Positions 11,426 to 22,013 of a stretch of 64,000 nucleotides of DNA are shown here, in pieces. This DNA comes from Ilyonectria destructans. Lineage: Eukaryota > Ascomycota > Sordariomycetes > Hypocreales > Nectriaceae. The number at the start of each line of letters is the position of its first letter. Positions within the stretch are counted from its first letter, which is position 1. The stretch spans positions 408,287 to 472,286 of the forward strand of contig JAHEWK010000030.1 in the NCBI GenBank assembly GCA_020740775.1, in the 5' to 3' direction. The translations under genes and the position numbers were made by a program. Under the pieces are notes generated by a model, which worked only from the letters and a program-made list of their open reading frames with translations, had not been told where the DNA came from and ran no database searches.

Positions 11426-13002
11426 GCTCCAGACGAAGACGCCGACGCCGACTCTGCCCTCGAAGTGGTAGGTTCGCGGCTGTGGAACCACAGGTTGACA
11501 GGCGAACGACCCACTAACTTGGCTGAGCGAGTCTCTGGTATCGCTGAGATCAAGCATTTTTGCGTATCAGCAGGAAAACGGCCGGACATATCATGCCATG
11601 AGTGCAGGCAGTGAGAATCCCCGCCGTCGGGCCTTATCGCCCTTTGGCTGACAGTCATGCAACAGAATATTTTATGCCGAATGATGAGGTAAGTACACGC
11701 ACACATTCCGTGGCACGTCGAACCTCTTAGGACTTTAAGATAACCATCTACTTCCCTAGAGGGAGATAGAAAGACTAGGTTTGAACCACAGTCTCTCGGC
11801 CGGCCAACAGCAAGTAGGCACTGACAGCAACCCAGACTTGCAGCACCATCTCATGACCCTGACGATCGGGGACAGATATTGCCTGTGTCCTAAAAATGAT
11901 GGTGCCGCCAGGGTTCTTGACCTTGGTACAGGCACTGGTATCTGGGCGATAGAGTACGGTGTGTTCCCACGCTGATATATTGTTCAAGATCCCCTGGTTT
12001 ATGGCTAACTCAACCACAAGCCGACGGTCATCCTGAGGCGGAGGTCTGCTTTCCTTCACTATGTTCGACTCCCCTCTGCTGATGAATAAGCTAGGTAGTC
12101 GGTGTTGATCTCAGCCCCGTGCAACCAGACTTGTAAGCTCCCGGTCCTTTCATAACCATGGGTATCATTACTGACCAGATCGTAGCGTACCAACAAATTG
12201 TTCTTTCGAGGTATCGAGAGGAAGCGAACCATGTTTTTGAGAGCCAAGATGCTAACTTCTTATAATAAGATAAGACGACCTCGAGAAGGAGTGGACGTGG
12301 TCTAAGACGTTCGACTTTATCTTTTGCCGGATGACGACAGGGAGTTTCGCTGATGATTTCAAGATTGTGGAGAATGCCTTCAAGTCCGCCTTAACCCTAT
12401 CCCTGGTGTCATACCATGTCCAACGACTGACAACAGACTCAATCTAGCCAACTTCAGCCCGGTGGCTACTTCGAAGCCCAAGACATAGCCCCATTACGCT
12501 GTGATGACGGCACTCTCTCCGAAACCTCGGACCTGTGGAGGTGGATGACTCTTATACAGGAGGGTTTGGAGAAGTTGGGGCGGTCTACTACCGCCGCTCA
12601 GGAGCGCAAGTCGACAATGGAAGCCGTGGGCTTCGAAGGTGTGGTCGAGACAGTGTATAAGTGGCCAACGAATCATTGGCCGCGCGACAAGAAGTATAAA
12701 GACCTGGGTAAGTGGAGCCTGGTCACTATTGACTATGGGTTGGAGGCGGCGGCACTGGCGCCCCTAACGCGCGGGCTGGGCTGGTCGAGGGAGGAGGTGC
12801 TGGCGCTGGTTGCCAGGGCCAGAAAAGCACTCAGGGATACGAGTGTGCATGCTTATTGGCCAGTGTGAGTAGCGTGCTCCTGATGCAGAGAGTTGCTAAT
12901 AGATCCAGATATGTTGTTTATGGCCGCAAGCCTGTCAGGTCATCGGATCCGACGGCCGTGTCACCGTCGACATCTCCACCAGCGGAGGGATCAATGAGCT
13001 GA
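11426..13002 (+). CDS. LaeA-like SAM-dependent methyltransferase (copy 2)
   Basis: A many-exon gene. Supported exons: about 11426-11467, 11532-11607, 11666-11688, 11760-11958, 12021-12043, 12095-12132, 12186-12210, about 12274-12383, 12448-12864 and 12909-13002. They spell the LaeA-like order: YQQENGRTYHAM, EYFMPNDE, RVLDLGTGTGIWAIEY (SAM motif I), ADGHPEAEVVGVDLSPVQPD, DDLEKEWTWSKTFDFIFCR, LQPGGYFEAQDIAPLRC, then WPV joined to YVVYGRKP. Two exons are 23 nt long. Oddities: the intron after 11607 needs a GC donor, the junction 12210/12274 is one base out of phase with any plain GT-AG choice, and no start ATG was found. It could be intact with unusual splicing or a young pseudogene. Substrate unknown. 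Confidence 0.75.
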
Positions 13003-13563
13003 TGGAGTTGGGTTATTGCCGAGGTATAATCGTCATAATCGGTGTAGGCATGAGTCCTCCACGCGAGTTTTCAGCGGCAATGGGCCAATGGCAATCGTAC
13101 TTGAAAAATGGTACCCGAGCTAGCTATCTGTCATCTCTCGGTACCACCCGGGGAGTCGTTTCAGAACTAAAGAAGCCAATCCAGCAGGATTTTCCTCCCT
13201 TTGGTGCATTGTAGAACTCTGAGATTGTATCTATCTTTTGCATCTTCCATAGTGCTCAGCCAGTTTGATCTGTGTTTTGCATCGCGAAAGGAAATAGCTC
13301 TTGGATTCACATAGGGAGCTTGATTAGACTGTTGGAATTGTTCGAGGTATCCAAAGAAGTCTTGCCCGAGGGATTGTGGATCGGTCGGTGACTCGTGGGT
13401 AATAATCGCCTACCCGAGGATAACGTATCAGTATCACCTAACACCTTTCTGCATGGTCTGTATGGTTGTATAGAATTAGATTTAGGAGACCTTCGACTAG
13501 TTTGAATGCTTCAGTCATAATTGAGAGTCAAAAATTGCTGGTATATAAAGAGCTCCGGCCGGC
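13003..13563. other. Intergenic spacer
   Basis: Between the methyltransferase stop and the hAT terminus at 13564. No gene recognised. Confidence 0.4.
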
Positions 13564-14270
13564 CAGTGTTGCTAATAATATGGCAATAAAACAATATACT
13601 GCAATACATACGACATGATATGCCCTACACGATATTGTACCAATACAATATGCAGATTGCCATTTAATATCGGGATGTCCATATTGGCAATATATTGTTT
13701 GTATTGGCTTGTCGCTTTGGAGGAAAAGTTCATTTGTTTGTTGACAATTTGACTAACTGACACGCGATGACGCGTGAAAAAAGGCGTGATGGAGGTGTCA
13801 ATCGAGTACTATAGGGTAGCAGTCCCCCAACACTGCACAAAGGAGTAGAGACGACCTCAATGCCTCAACAACGCCTTCTGTTTGTTCAAACGTCGCGACG
13901 AAAAGCTTCGTCAGTATCAGACGACATTTCGAAACTCTCCAGCCAGAAATTGCGTGATCCAGACGAGAGCCAAACCTTTCAATGCCAACCATCGCGACCT
14001 CGCACGGCTTCCACAGCTTCGTGTGCTAAGCCAAGAACATCATGGGTCTTCTCTCATATGCCAGACGAGGAGATAGAGACGAGATACTACAACCAATGTA
14101 CCGGAAAAGAGGAATAACGGACCCGCCTCCCGATAGTCACGGTCTCCCCAAAGGCGCGCCCCGAACAGCTACGGTGACAAACATACGGACTATTCTCGAA
14201 CAAGGCGAAGGGGCTTCCGCAAAGATACGACGAGCAGAGTTATGAGTGGTGTCTGGACTACAAACAGATG
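13564..14270 (+). mobile_element. 5' relic of a hAT element (same family as 32548-35346)
   Basis: The terminus at 13564 reads CAGTGTTGCTAATAATAT, the same start as the element end at 32548, and is followed by CAATAT-type subterminal repeats. An N-terminal transposase frame starts with ATG at 13860 (MPQQRLLF) and contains RPRTAST, KPRTSWVFSHMPDEEIETRY and, after deletions and a frame change, HGLPKGAPRTATVTNIRTIL. These match the N-terminus of the hAT transposase encoded at 33924-34918. The zinc-finger region, catalytic core and C-terminus are missing. The copy is a deletion remnant. Confidence 0.8.
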
Positions 14271-14450
14271 TCCAAGCGCTGTGTTACTTTAACAGGATCA
14301 AGAGAATGGATGAAGGAGGAGATGATGTCATATCTAGACTGGAGCAAGGCAGAGGATGAACGCGTTGACGAGGTGTCAACGAGATCTGGAGGGCGATTGA
14401 GAAGGATAGCGAGGAACAACAGTCTTTGTATTTATCCAAATAGCTAGAGA
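14271..14450 (+). pseudogene. Fragment of a conserved fungal protein tail
   Basis: One frame reads SREWMKEEMMSYLDWSKAED followed by ERVDE; after a frame change comes NEIWRAIEKDSEEQQ. I remember such a tail in uncharacterised fungal proteins but cannot name a family. It abuts the hAT relic and is broken. Confidence 0.3.
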
Positions 14451-14589
14451 GTCCGTATTTTCTACTTTAATTTGAGTGTATTCCGTTAATAGCAGCGGCC
14501 TCTAGGAACTGCAGTTGTGTTGTAGTCGATAGAGGCTTACATAATGCGCACGTTTCTACATGCACAGGTACCCGTGCGCCTAGTCGGCG

Positions 14590-14900
14590 CTGTCTCGGCT
14601 GCGGACTTTCTTTCAACAATTCTCGTACGAAATGTTTGTTAAAAGTAGAAACCAGCTGTGGCTCTCTCCATTGAAAAAGTTCCTTCGAAAGTTTTCGAGC
14701 GAAGATTTAGCTAAAAATAGATAACTGTAGGGTGAGTGCTCTTTCAGCGATTCTCGTACGAGATTTTCATGTTCGATAGCATAATGTGTACAGTCTTCTG
14801 AGAGCTTTCGTACGAAAATCATGAGACTTTTGCTAAAAATAGATAGCTTCCTCTCAAGCTCTTCATATGAAATTCTTTCTAAAAATAAGTTAGAACGCAG
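14590..14900. repeat. Degenerate AT-rich tandem repeat with palindromic cores
   Basis: The palindrome TCGTACGA occurs at 14623-14630, 14754-14761 and 14808-14815, and variants of CTAAAAATAGATA recur between them. The units are loosely related, with irregular spacing. No coding potential is visible. Confidence 0.5.
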
Positions 14901-15470
14901 CGTTATGGGTGGTTAAAGACAGCTCCCTGGGCACAGTTAGGGTTGGAAAAATGGACACTGCTTGATATCGAACGAAGGTGGCCAAAGTTGGCTATGGCCA
15001 CAAAAGTCTGATCAATTAAAAATAGATGTCTGTTGAATTTGGACTCTGGCCTTACCGCATTATATACCGAGCCATTCTAACTAAACAAATGTCTAGAGAG
15101 CAGGTGGATGGATGTGACTTAGTGTATGAAAAAGATCTAAAAGAAGACTCCGGAAACCCTCAGCGACTTTGATTAGGTGATAAAAGGCTAATCTATAGAA
15201 ACCGGATATTTTCCACTCAGCTAGTTACCAGATTCTTTACTGGCCGAGCTTGCTACGCCTAATGCTCCTGGTGTCATCTTTGCGGTGGTTACCCGAATGA
15301 GACGCTTGATAGAGGCTCGCTTGGATGGAGTCCGACGGAGTTGTCACCCCTCGCGCATCGCTACCAATCATTCAACTGCTGGGCCGTACATGATGCCTTC
15401 GTACGCCGTGCACGATTCTCATTGCCTGCTTGCATGACCTCGACTGCTGATCCTTCTTAGGCTCAGCTAC
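14901..15470. other. No gene recognised
   Basis: Moderately AT-rich at first, then mixed composition. No motif seen. Confidence 0.35.
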
Positions 15471-15538
15471 GGTCCTGGGACAGCTGTGGTCCTGGGACAA
15501 CTGTGATTCTGGGATAGCGACGGTCCTGGGACAGATGT
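15471..15538. repeat. 17-bp tandem repeat, four copies
   Basis: Units at 15471-15487, 15488-15504, 15505-15521 and 15522-15538, with consensus GGTCCTGGGACAGCTGT. The third unit is the most diverged. It lies just downstream of the membrane-protein gene that ends at 15613 on the minus strand. Confidence 0.75.
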
Positions 15539-15612
15539 GGTTAGTTCATGAAGAGAAGACTGGTCAAGTGTGAGATTAGTACACACGACGCTCCCTTCTA
15601 AGCTTTCTTCAA

Positions 15613-16797
15613 CTACATGTCGCTGTGACTGTCCTCGCCATTGCCCACCACAACCGTGGTCTCAACCGTCTTTGTGATACCATGCGGGCTAGGATATGTG
15701 GCTAGATTTATCTCAGAGCTGCCTTCACGAGCTGGCACGTCTTTCCCTAACTTGCTCAAAAATGTGTTGCCCGACTGCGGCAAGGCGGGGCTGCCGCTAA
15801 TGACAACTCGGGAAGTGACATGATTGGTTGGGTTAGATTTGTGACTGCTACTCGCGTACCAACCATCTCCACGCCCAGCCGCACCACTCCGCACAACCTT
15901 AGAGATTAAAACAGCCATTAGGAGCTCGATATGTAGCTTGGCTATGTATGCGACAGGGGCGAATTGGACGTATCTACGTGGGAGAAGTTAGTCGATCGCC
16001 CGTGGGAGCACCAAGGATGGAACAGCCGCCGCAGTCGGAAACTCACAAGTAAGGGTCTGGCAAACTCAAGAAGCCGAGGAGCAGAATATCCATAGACGTA
16101 GAGATAAATACCATTCCAACGTTGAAGTTGAAGAGCCTCCAATACTTGCTCAGCCCGTCTGCAATCAGGCGGAATCGCACCAAATACAAGAAGTATAAGT
16201 TGAGTCCTAAGTCAACGACGAGGAAAAAAGACTTCTCGACTTTTTCGAACATGTGGTTAAGAGTAATCTGGTAAGGTGTAGCTGATGGCATCTGCGCGGT
16301 AGTCCAGATATAGCAAACGGCGATATTAATGCACCCGATAGGGATCGCTAGACCCCATTTCAGCTTCCTGGCTCTGCGATTGTTGGTCATGATTAAGGCG
16401 ATGCGGTTGGCAATGATTTGTGGCAGGAGTTGTGTCTGGATTGCCCATAGTGCCACTGCAAATTTATTAGTCTCAGACTTTGTCACAGTAATCCTATCTT
16501 GGTTGTAATTACCAGTAGCCAAGTAGAATGCAAGACTGGAGATCCTTGTTAGTATTGATTCGAGTGCGATGGCCGAGCGACTGGGATTCACCTTCCCGGA
16601 ATGATTTCGTTCAGGTACAGATATCTAACGAGGGCAAAGACAAAATTTACCCATGCCTCTACCCAGATCATATATAAGTAGGCGTTAGCAAGGCTTCGTG
16701 TGCGTCTCCATATGCTTCGTGTCTGTTGCAAAGTCTTCGCAAAAGTAAACACAAAGATGCCCAGAAAGAGCCCGAAGTATATAGAAGCGAGATCCAT
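15613..16797 (-). CDS. Seven-helix integral membrane protein, paralogue of the gene at 4232
   Basis: Four exons on the minus strand: 16797-16592, 16535-16513, 16455-16047 and 15973-15613, all GT-AG, giving 332 residues. The ATG at 16797 (MDLASIYFGLFLG) is the first in frame. Residue blocks line up with the gene at 4232-5587: YMIWVEAW, then ALWAIQTQL, NRIALIM, KVEKSFFLVVDLGLNLYFLY, FRLIADGLSKY and YVQFAPVAYIAKLHIELLMA. The second exon is again 23 nt, at the same position and phase. The third intron of the other copy is absent here. The C-terminal tail is hydrophilic and diverged. Function is unknown; the shared architecture argues that both genes are, or recently were, under selection. Confidence 0.85.
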
Positions 16798-16827
16798 GGT
16801 AAAGTTCTGAAGAGAGTAGAGCAATAA

Positions 16828-17640
16828 TGCAACGAGATAGACTAGGACCGAAACCGAGACCTAAGCGCTGGAAAGTGGACGTGGAAGGTAAGACTGCCCA
16901 GATTCACTCTCACCTCTTGAAAAGTCGTGGGGAGTTAAGTAATTGTAGAACCTCATGGACGAATGGGTTTTTCTTTGCCGACCGCAGCCCCTCCGTCCCC
17001 CCTAAGCATCCCGGGGATTAGGATCAACACTCCTAGAGGAGGTGGTGTGCATTCTCGCGATCATGTATGCAGGACCGGTTCACGGACCAGGCTTCTTGGT
17101 GGCACTAAGACCGCGATTTTGCGGTCGGCATTTGGTTTACCAGGTTGACGAGGAACTCTCATTGACTACCCCTGAAAACATTCGTCGCCTACCCCATGTC
17201 ATGCTAGCATGACCTTATTTCCCATACAAAATTTAACGCCGTCTACTAGACGACGAGGGACATAGGTGTCAGGGACATAAGTGTCAGGAGCTGGCAAACG
17301 CTAGCGCTCGTGAAACCGAAGCTAGACGTAAACCCCACATTATGATGGCTACCCGTACGAACTTCTCCGTTCTCACGCTCCTTCTGCCCTTAGGGAATAA
17401 CAGTGCTCACACTAACGTGTTCTATTGAAACTAGGTTTCGGAAATAATAACGAATGGCGAAGCCTTTAGATACAGGTTAGGCTGATGAGGGCAAATAGAT
17501 AAAATGAGTGAGATAATGGGCACCGGAAATTAGGCTGTGGTCTGCTTCCTGGCTTTCCTGACGAAGGCTTGCAGCGGCGCCGACCAAGCGCCAGCGAGAA
17601 GGCCCGAGAAGGCCCCCTCGCCTGCCTAGGAGCTAGCTCC
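16828..17640. other. No gene recognised
   Basis: Spacer between the membrane-protein gene and the first secreted-peptide gene. A short near-repeat GGGACATA-GTGTCAG occurs twice around 17257-17288. Otherwise nothing is seen. Confidence 0.35.
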
Positions 17641-17659
17641 ATGTCTGATCAGTTTGCAA

Positions 17660-18040
17660 CTACTTAGGGCAGCCAATTCCCCAACCCGTCTTAGTGTCAC
17701 AGCAGTCGGCGTCCTAGTATAAGCTGTTAATATCCTGTAATTAAAGATTAAACAAGTTTGACTTACGCATGTGTCGGAGACAGGCTTCCCATTTCGCATG
17801 ACGTTGTAACAAAAGTTGGCGGACTGGCTAGCACACCAAGGAGCATCGTGATTCTGGTTCATGCATGACTTCTGGCCTCGACCCCAGCAGCAATCTGTCC
17901 GAGGATTGTTGAATCCAATTTTGCACTGCACAACGTAAGTAAAGGAAGTAGGAACGGTGGAAAAGACATACCTCCGCGGCATATGCAGCTGGAATAGCAA
18001 AAGCGGAAATGAGAGTTGTAATAGCGACTGAGAGCTGCAT
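17660..18040 (-). CDS. Small secreted cysteine-rich protein 1
   Basis: Three exons, 18040-17972, 17925-17767 and 17713-17660, encode 93 residues. Exon 1 is a signal peptide (MQLSVAITTLISAFAIPAAY then AAE); exon 2 starts at the first cysteine. The mature part of about 70 residues has ten cysteines: single C, DCCWGRG, KSC, PWC, NFC, a single C ending exon 2 (PVSDTC), DADCC and GIGCPK. Two paralogues at 19370-19750 and 21093-21506 share all ten and the exon boundaries. Such proteins act outside the cell, often as effectors, antimicrobials or wall-associated peptides; the role here is unknown. A TATATA-containing box at about 18170-18178 lies 130 bases upstream. Confidence 0.85.
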
Positions 18041-18059
18041 GATGAATGACAGGAGATGG

Positions 18060-19365
18060 CGGTGTTGATAGCAAAGAATGCAGATGGATGGAGCTGAACC
18101 TCTAATGTTCAGTGATCGTGTAATGAGTTGGATCTGGAAACGATCAGGAGATTTAGGGATGAATGAGGTCTATATAAGTTTTGGTATCCAGGCGAATAGC
18201 TCTGCTGCCTGGTACTTTGATAATTCCAGGCTTCCAGAAGCGGATTTACGCTCGTATACCCCTGAAGATTTTGAAATAATGACATCTTTGTGTTTAGAGG
18301 CTTTGGATCCAAATACAACGACGCCCGTCATGACTCGTTTAGTTGGGGCCTGAGGTCCTCATCTCATGTCTTACCCACGAGTCATCAACTGGAAGGTGGA
18401 TCCTAGTCATCCGGAGCGCCCGAAACTCTGAGTTTGCGGGTTTAACTAAAAACTAGACTTCCAGAGAAACCGGCAGGGTAAGGTAGTGCCGTCATGTGAT
18501 TAGCGTGTGGGTCAGTCGATCCTAATCTATGAGGAAGTTCTGTTAAGCCTATTCGATGATTCTAGCCTGGAAGCTTAATCTGAGTTAGATAGAACACGAC
18601 TAAGATATTGTTTTGACTTTAATCTAACGCCCGGGTAGAATTTGTCGTCCGGGTGGTGATGTGCTAACAAAGCCTAAATCCGTAAGCACACTAAGTGCCT
18701 AAAGATTTTACATGGATTCTGACCAACCTCTTGTACGTTCGTTTTCGGTATGTTGGTGCAATTGTGACTTGCCGAACGACGCGAAGTCGTAATTATGCCA
18801 CGCAAGCCCGGACCCTGTGTAGAGCTTTTAATTTCCCAAGTTCTCTGCGCTGATCCTAATCATCCACATAGTTCCACTATCATTTGTAGCTGTTAGTCCG
18901 CCGCGGAGAGAGAGAAGATTCAGGGCTTACTCCACGAACTGAACGTAACGATGAGACTATTTTGATTATGCGCAGGCGAGACGAGCCTTGAGGGACAAAT
19001 GGATTGGATGAAGTCCGGGACTTTGAATGGCCGTGCCTGAGATGTATTCCGATTTGATACTTCGCAACTACAGGCCGCCTCGCACGGAAAACGACACCCC
19101 CCAGAATTTAACGGCAGCAGCGTGGAAATCTTAATATAACACACATTCTTTTAATCATTGGGTCTTGGACCATGACTTGTGAGCGGCACAGGAAGGATTG
19201 ATGTTCATTTGAACTGCGAGTTCAACGATCTGGAGTATAAATTTATTCACTCAGACTTCAGTTCTAAGAATATAGAAACATCCCATGACACAGTAAATAA
19301 TTTCCATTGCCCACGTCTCCCAGAATCCCGAGCAGGAGAATATTTCCCAATTACTTGGAGCCGAC
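18060..19365. other. Gene-free stretch between secreted-peptide genes 1 and 2
   Basis: Includes the promoter of gene 1 (up to about 18180). The rest shows no reading frame or repeat I can support. Confidence 0.4.
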
Positions 19366-19369
19366 CAAG

Positions 19370-19750
19370 TTACTTAGGGCACCCAGTTCCCCAGCCGTTG
19401 AGGGTGTTGCAGCAATCAGCATCCTTCAAAGGTCAGTCATACACTTTGTTAGGCCCATCAGTATAAGACTTACGCAAGTCTTCGACACTGGCTCGCCGTC
19501 CCGTATGATATTGGTGCAGTAGTTTGCAGAGTCACTCTTACAAAACTGACTGTTGTGGTTTTGTCTCTGGCAAGATTTATAACCGTCGTTGCCTCCCCAA
19601 CAGCAATCGGTCCGGTACGCACTGCCAATTCGACACTGTTCATCGTAAGTAAATACCTATGAGGTATAAGAAGGTGTTCCGTACATGCGCTGCAAGGGCA
19701 GTATGAACAATGGTGGCAAGGCCAAAGAGAAGGATCTGGGAGAGCTGCAT
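19370..19750 (-). CDS. Small secreted cysteine-rich protein 2
   Basis: Three exons, 19750-19685, 19635-19474 and 19423-19370, give 93 residues. A hydrophobic signal peptide (MQLSQILLFGLATIVHTALA) fills exon 1. The mature part keeps all ten cysteines of the family: C at the start of exon 2, TDCCWGG, KSC, QFC, NYC, PVSKTC, DADCC and GTGCPK. It differs from gene 1 by many substitutions but almost no length change, so the copies are old or fast-evolving. A CTATATAAGG box on the minus strand at 19872-19863 lies about 113 bases before the ATG. The function is unknown; extracellular action is inferred from the signal peptide. Confidence 0.85.
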
Positions 19751-19862
19751 CTTGGTGGCAATGAGTGGCTGATAGGCGATGATAATGATGAGTGACTAAG
19801 GGGAGGTGACACTCTTGCTGAAAGTCTGGTGGGCAGTATGGTGTGCTACGAATTACCTGGGT

Positions 19863-19872
19863 CCTTATATAG
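19863..19872 (-). promoter_or_regulatory. TATA box of secreted-peptide gene 2
   Basis: The decamer CTATATAAGG reads on the minus strand about 113 bases upstream of the ATG at 19750. The same decamer precedes gene 3 at a near-identical distance. Confidence 0.6.
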
Positions 19873-19879
19873 GTTTTTA

Positions 19880-20960
19880 GAAGTCATATTCTTGTGATAA
19901 GTCTTCGTAGTCTGCAAACCTAGCCCCCTTTCTCTCTGGAGGCTACAGAGTCATGAAAACACAAATCTGGTTTAGCGAAATGAAGAGATACAAGGGATTC
20001 CATGGCACTAACTTGGTGTTGTTGTCACCTACCGTTACCGCAAGTGAATTAGCCTATCAATCCCAACCACAGTAGTGTCTGTTCAAACTCTTAGTCTATT
20101 CTTCTTACATGAGTTGCTGAACTCTAACACGCGAGTCGAAGGCATCACACCTTTTGTCCCTTTCGGCCCTTTTCAGACGACCCCGGATTCTCTCGGGGGT
20201 ACCCGAACCGTATGAAGACGGATGTGATTCTTGAAACTGCTCTCATTAACCATACCCCTACCAATGGAGTGAAGTGCTGCCCAGCGGGAAGCTAATTACG
20301 TATTAGCATCCGTAAACTTAGAGTTTCCCTTCAAAGTTAGATTAGTATTAGAATACGAGACTTCCATTGTCATCTTGCTCTAGTCAGGCAAGACTTCTCC
20401 TTCCCCTGCGTCCATAAAATTGACTTTCTCGAACGGTCTTATGACCTGTATTCATGAGTGGCATAAGCAGCCACCTGAGATTACAATGAGGCTCATAATT
20501 AAGTGCATATCCTAAGGATCCGACTGTTCCCCGTCTGGTATTCTGTGGTGGGGGAAAATGGCCTTGGTAGGACGGACTGTCATATTGTCACATCTCTCGG
20601 TACCTTTTGGCATTGGGTTATTCAAGCTGCACAGTTATCTCCGCAGAATCGAATTTCCTGTGCTGGGCCGAGCCTCATAGAAAGTAACGCACGGTTACAA
20701 GTGAGTTCCACTCTTCGCTCTGCTCGTAACAGGGAGGAGCTCAGTTGATCAATGGGGGAAGCGGGGTTACTAGAGTGGAGCGAAGTGTGGAACCAACTGA
20801 CTAGTGGAATGATCGGCGTTGCCCGACTTGCCAACGTCCTGAAATCAACTTGGGGAAACAGTGCTCCCCGTCGGTTCCACAGTTAATTCTACTCCGTTGA
20901 CCGACTTTTTACCAAAGGTCAGAGACGATAGGGCACTGGTATCGATTTCAATCTGTCTTC
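19880..20960. other. Gene-free stretch between secreted-peptide genes 2 and 3
   Basis: Divergent promoter region for the two genes. The region is far longer than needed for that, and no other gene is recognised. Confidence 0.4.
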
Positions 20961-20968
20961 TCTCTTTC

Positions 20969-20978
20969 CTATATAAGG
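20969..20978 (+). promoter_or_regulatory. TATA box of secreted-peptide gene 3
   Basis: CTATATAAGG lies 115 bases upstream of the ATG at 21093. It is followed by a CA-rich leader typical of highly expressed fungal genes. Confidence 0.6.
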
Positions 20979-21092
20979 GAGAGGAGCCTGCCCGGATCCA
21001 AGTCAGATCATTCTTCCATACACAACAACAATCGTCTCACTCACTTCCCACTTCTCAACACAATAACTTACTGAATACTCAGCTTAATCAAC

Positions 21093-21506
21093 ATGCATCT
21101 CGCAAAGATTACTATTCTCGCCCTCGCCAGCGCCTCAGGCGCACTCGCCTCGTCCGTATGTGTCTCCTACCCAGGCCATATTATTACCAGTACTAATTTA
21201 GCAGTGCCGAATCTATAGCTGGTTGGATGGAGAGGCTGTCCTCGATAACTGCTGCTGGGGCAAAGGTCAAAAGGCATGCACGAACCAGAATAGGGGAGGC
21301 ACGCCTAGGGGCACAAGCGCGGCCTACTGCAGCGAGCAGAGTGCGAGCTTCTGCGAGAATGTTATGCGCAATGGCCAGCCTGTCTCTGCTACCTGCGTAA
21401 GTGCCAAAATCTCATGAATACTATGAACCAAAAGAAACTGATTCTCACGAAGGACGCGGACTGCTGCTCTACCACGACTGGTTGGGGAATCGGCTGCCCT
21501 AAGTAA
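21093..21506 (+). CDS. Small secreted cysteine-rich protein 3
   Basis: Three exons, 21093-21155, 21205-21396 and 21453-21506, give 102 residues. Exon 1 is a signal peptide (MHLAKITILALASASGALAS). Exon 2 begins with the first cysteine, and exon 3 is the conserved 17-residue tail DADCC...GWGIGCPK. The ten-cysteine pattern matches genes 1 and 2. Compared with them it carries about ten extra residues, mostly a Gly/Thr-rich loop between KAC and YCSEQ. The gene lies on the opposite strand to the other two, so duplication included an inversion or a shuffle. A strong-looking TATA box precedes it. Probable extracellular peptide stabilised by five disulfides; function unknown. Confidence 0.87.
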
Positions 21507-22005
21507 TGGGTAGGCAACGGTATGCTGCTGCGTCCGGCGCACAGAAGGAGGGAATTCAGGTAGAGAGGCATGGTGGGAAGAAGGGGCAGGACGAGTTCTG
21601 TAGGTAAGAGACGAGCATAGAGAACATTGTAGTCATTGCTGCCATCCCAATGACACGCACCGCTGTGAAGCCAGTTGTCTCCGGCCACTTCTCCTGCACG
21701 CGGCCTATAGCTGCAAGGAAACCCGGAGAACGATTTTCGTGGACGCTCCTCCTCATAAGACTCCTATTTTACGCCCTCTAACTCCGGGCGTTTTAGACGA
21801 ATTCAACTCTTGAATCCTCGTCCTTCGTCACAAACCTCAATTTTGTTGGCCGACTCTGAGGCGCTCCGAGCCTTATTGTTGCAGTTGACTCGCGCCCTGA
21901 TTGACTAAGTGGATGGGACGGATGCGGCCAGTGTGGGCTCTCCGCGCCATGTCTGTCGGTCTGTTCCATCTCCATCGTAACCTTAAAACCAAAGGCAAGC
22001 CGCGC
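21507..22005. other. No gene recognised
   Basis: Downstream region of secreted-peptide gene 3, up to the target duplication of the MITE. Nothing seen. Confidence 0.35.
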
Positions 22006-22013
22006 CATCTCAT

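Noticed and set aside
7988..13002. Secondary-metabolite cluster around the two LaeA-like genes
   Set aside because: No polyketide synthase, peptide synthetase, terpene cyclase, P450 or transporter was recognised nearby.
17258..17290. Short repeat GGGACATA-GTGTCAG as a regulatory array
   Set aside because: Only two copies and no gene within a sensible promoter distance.
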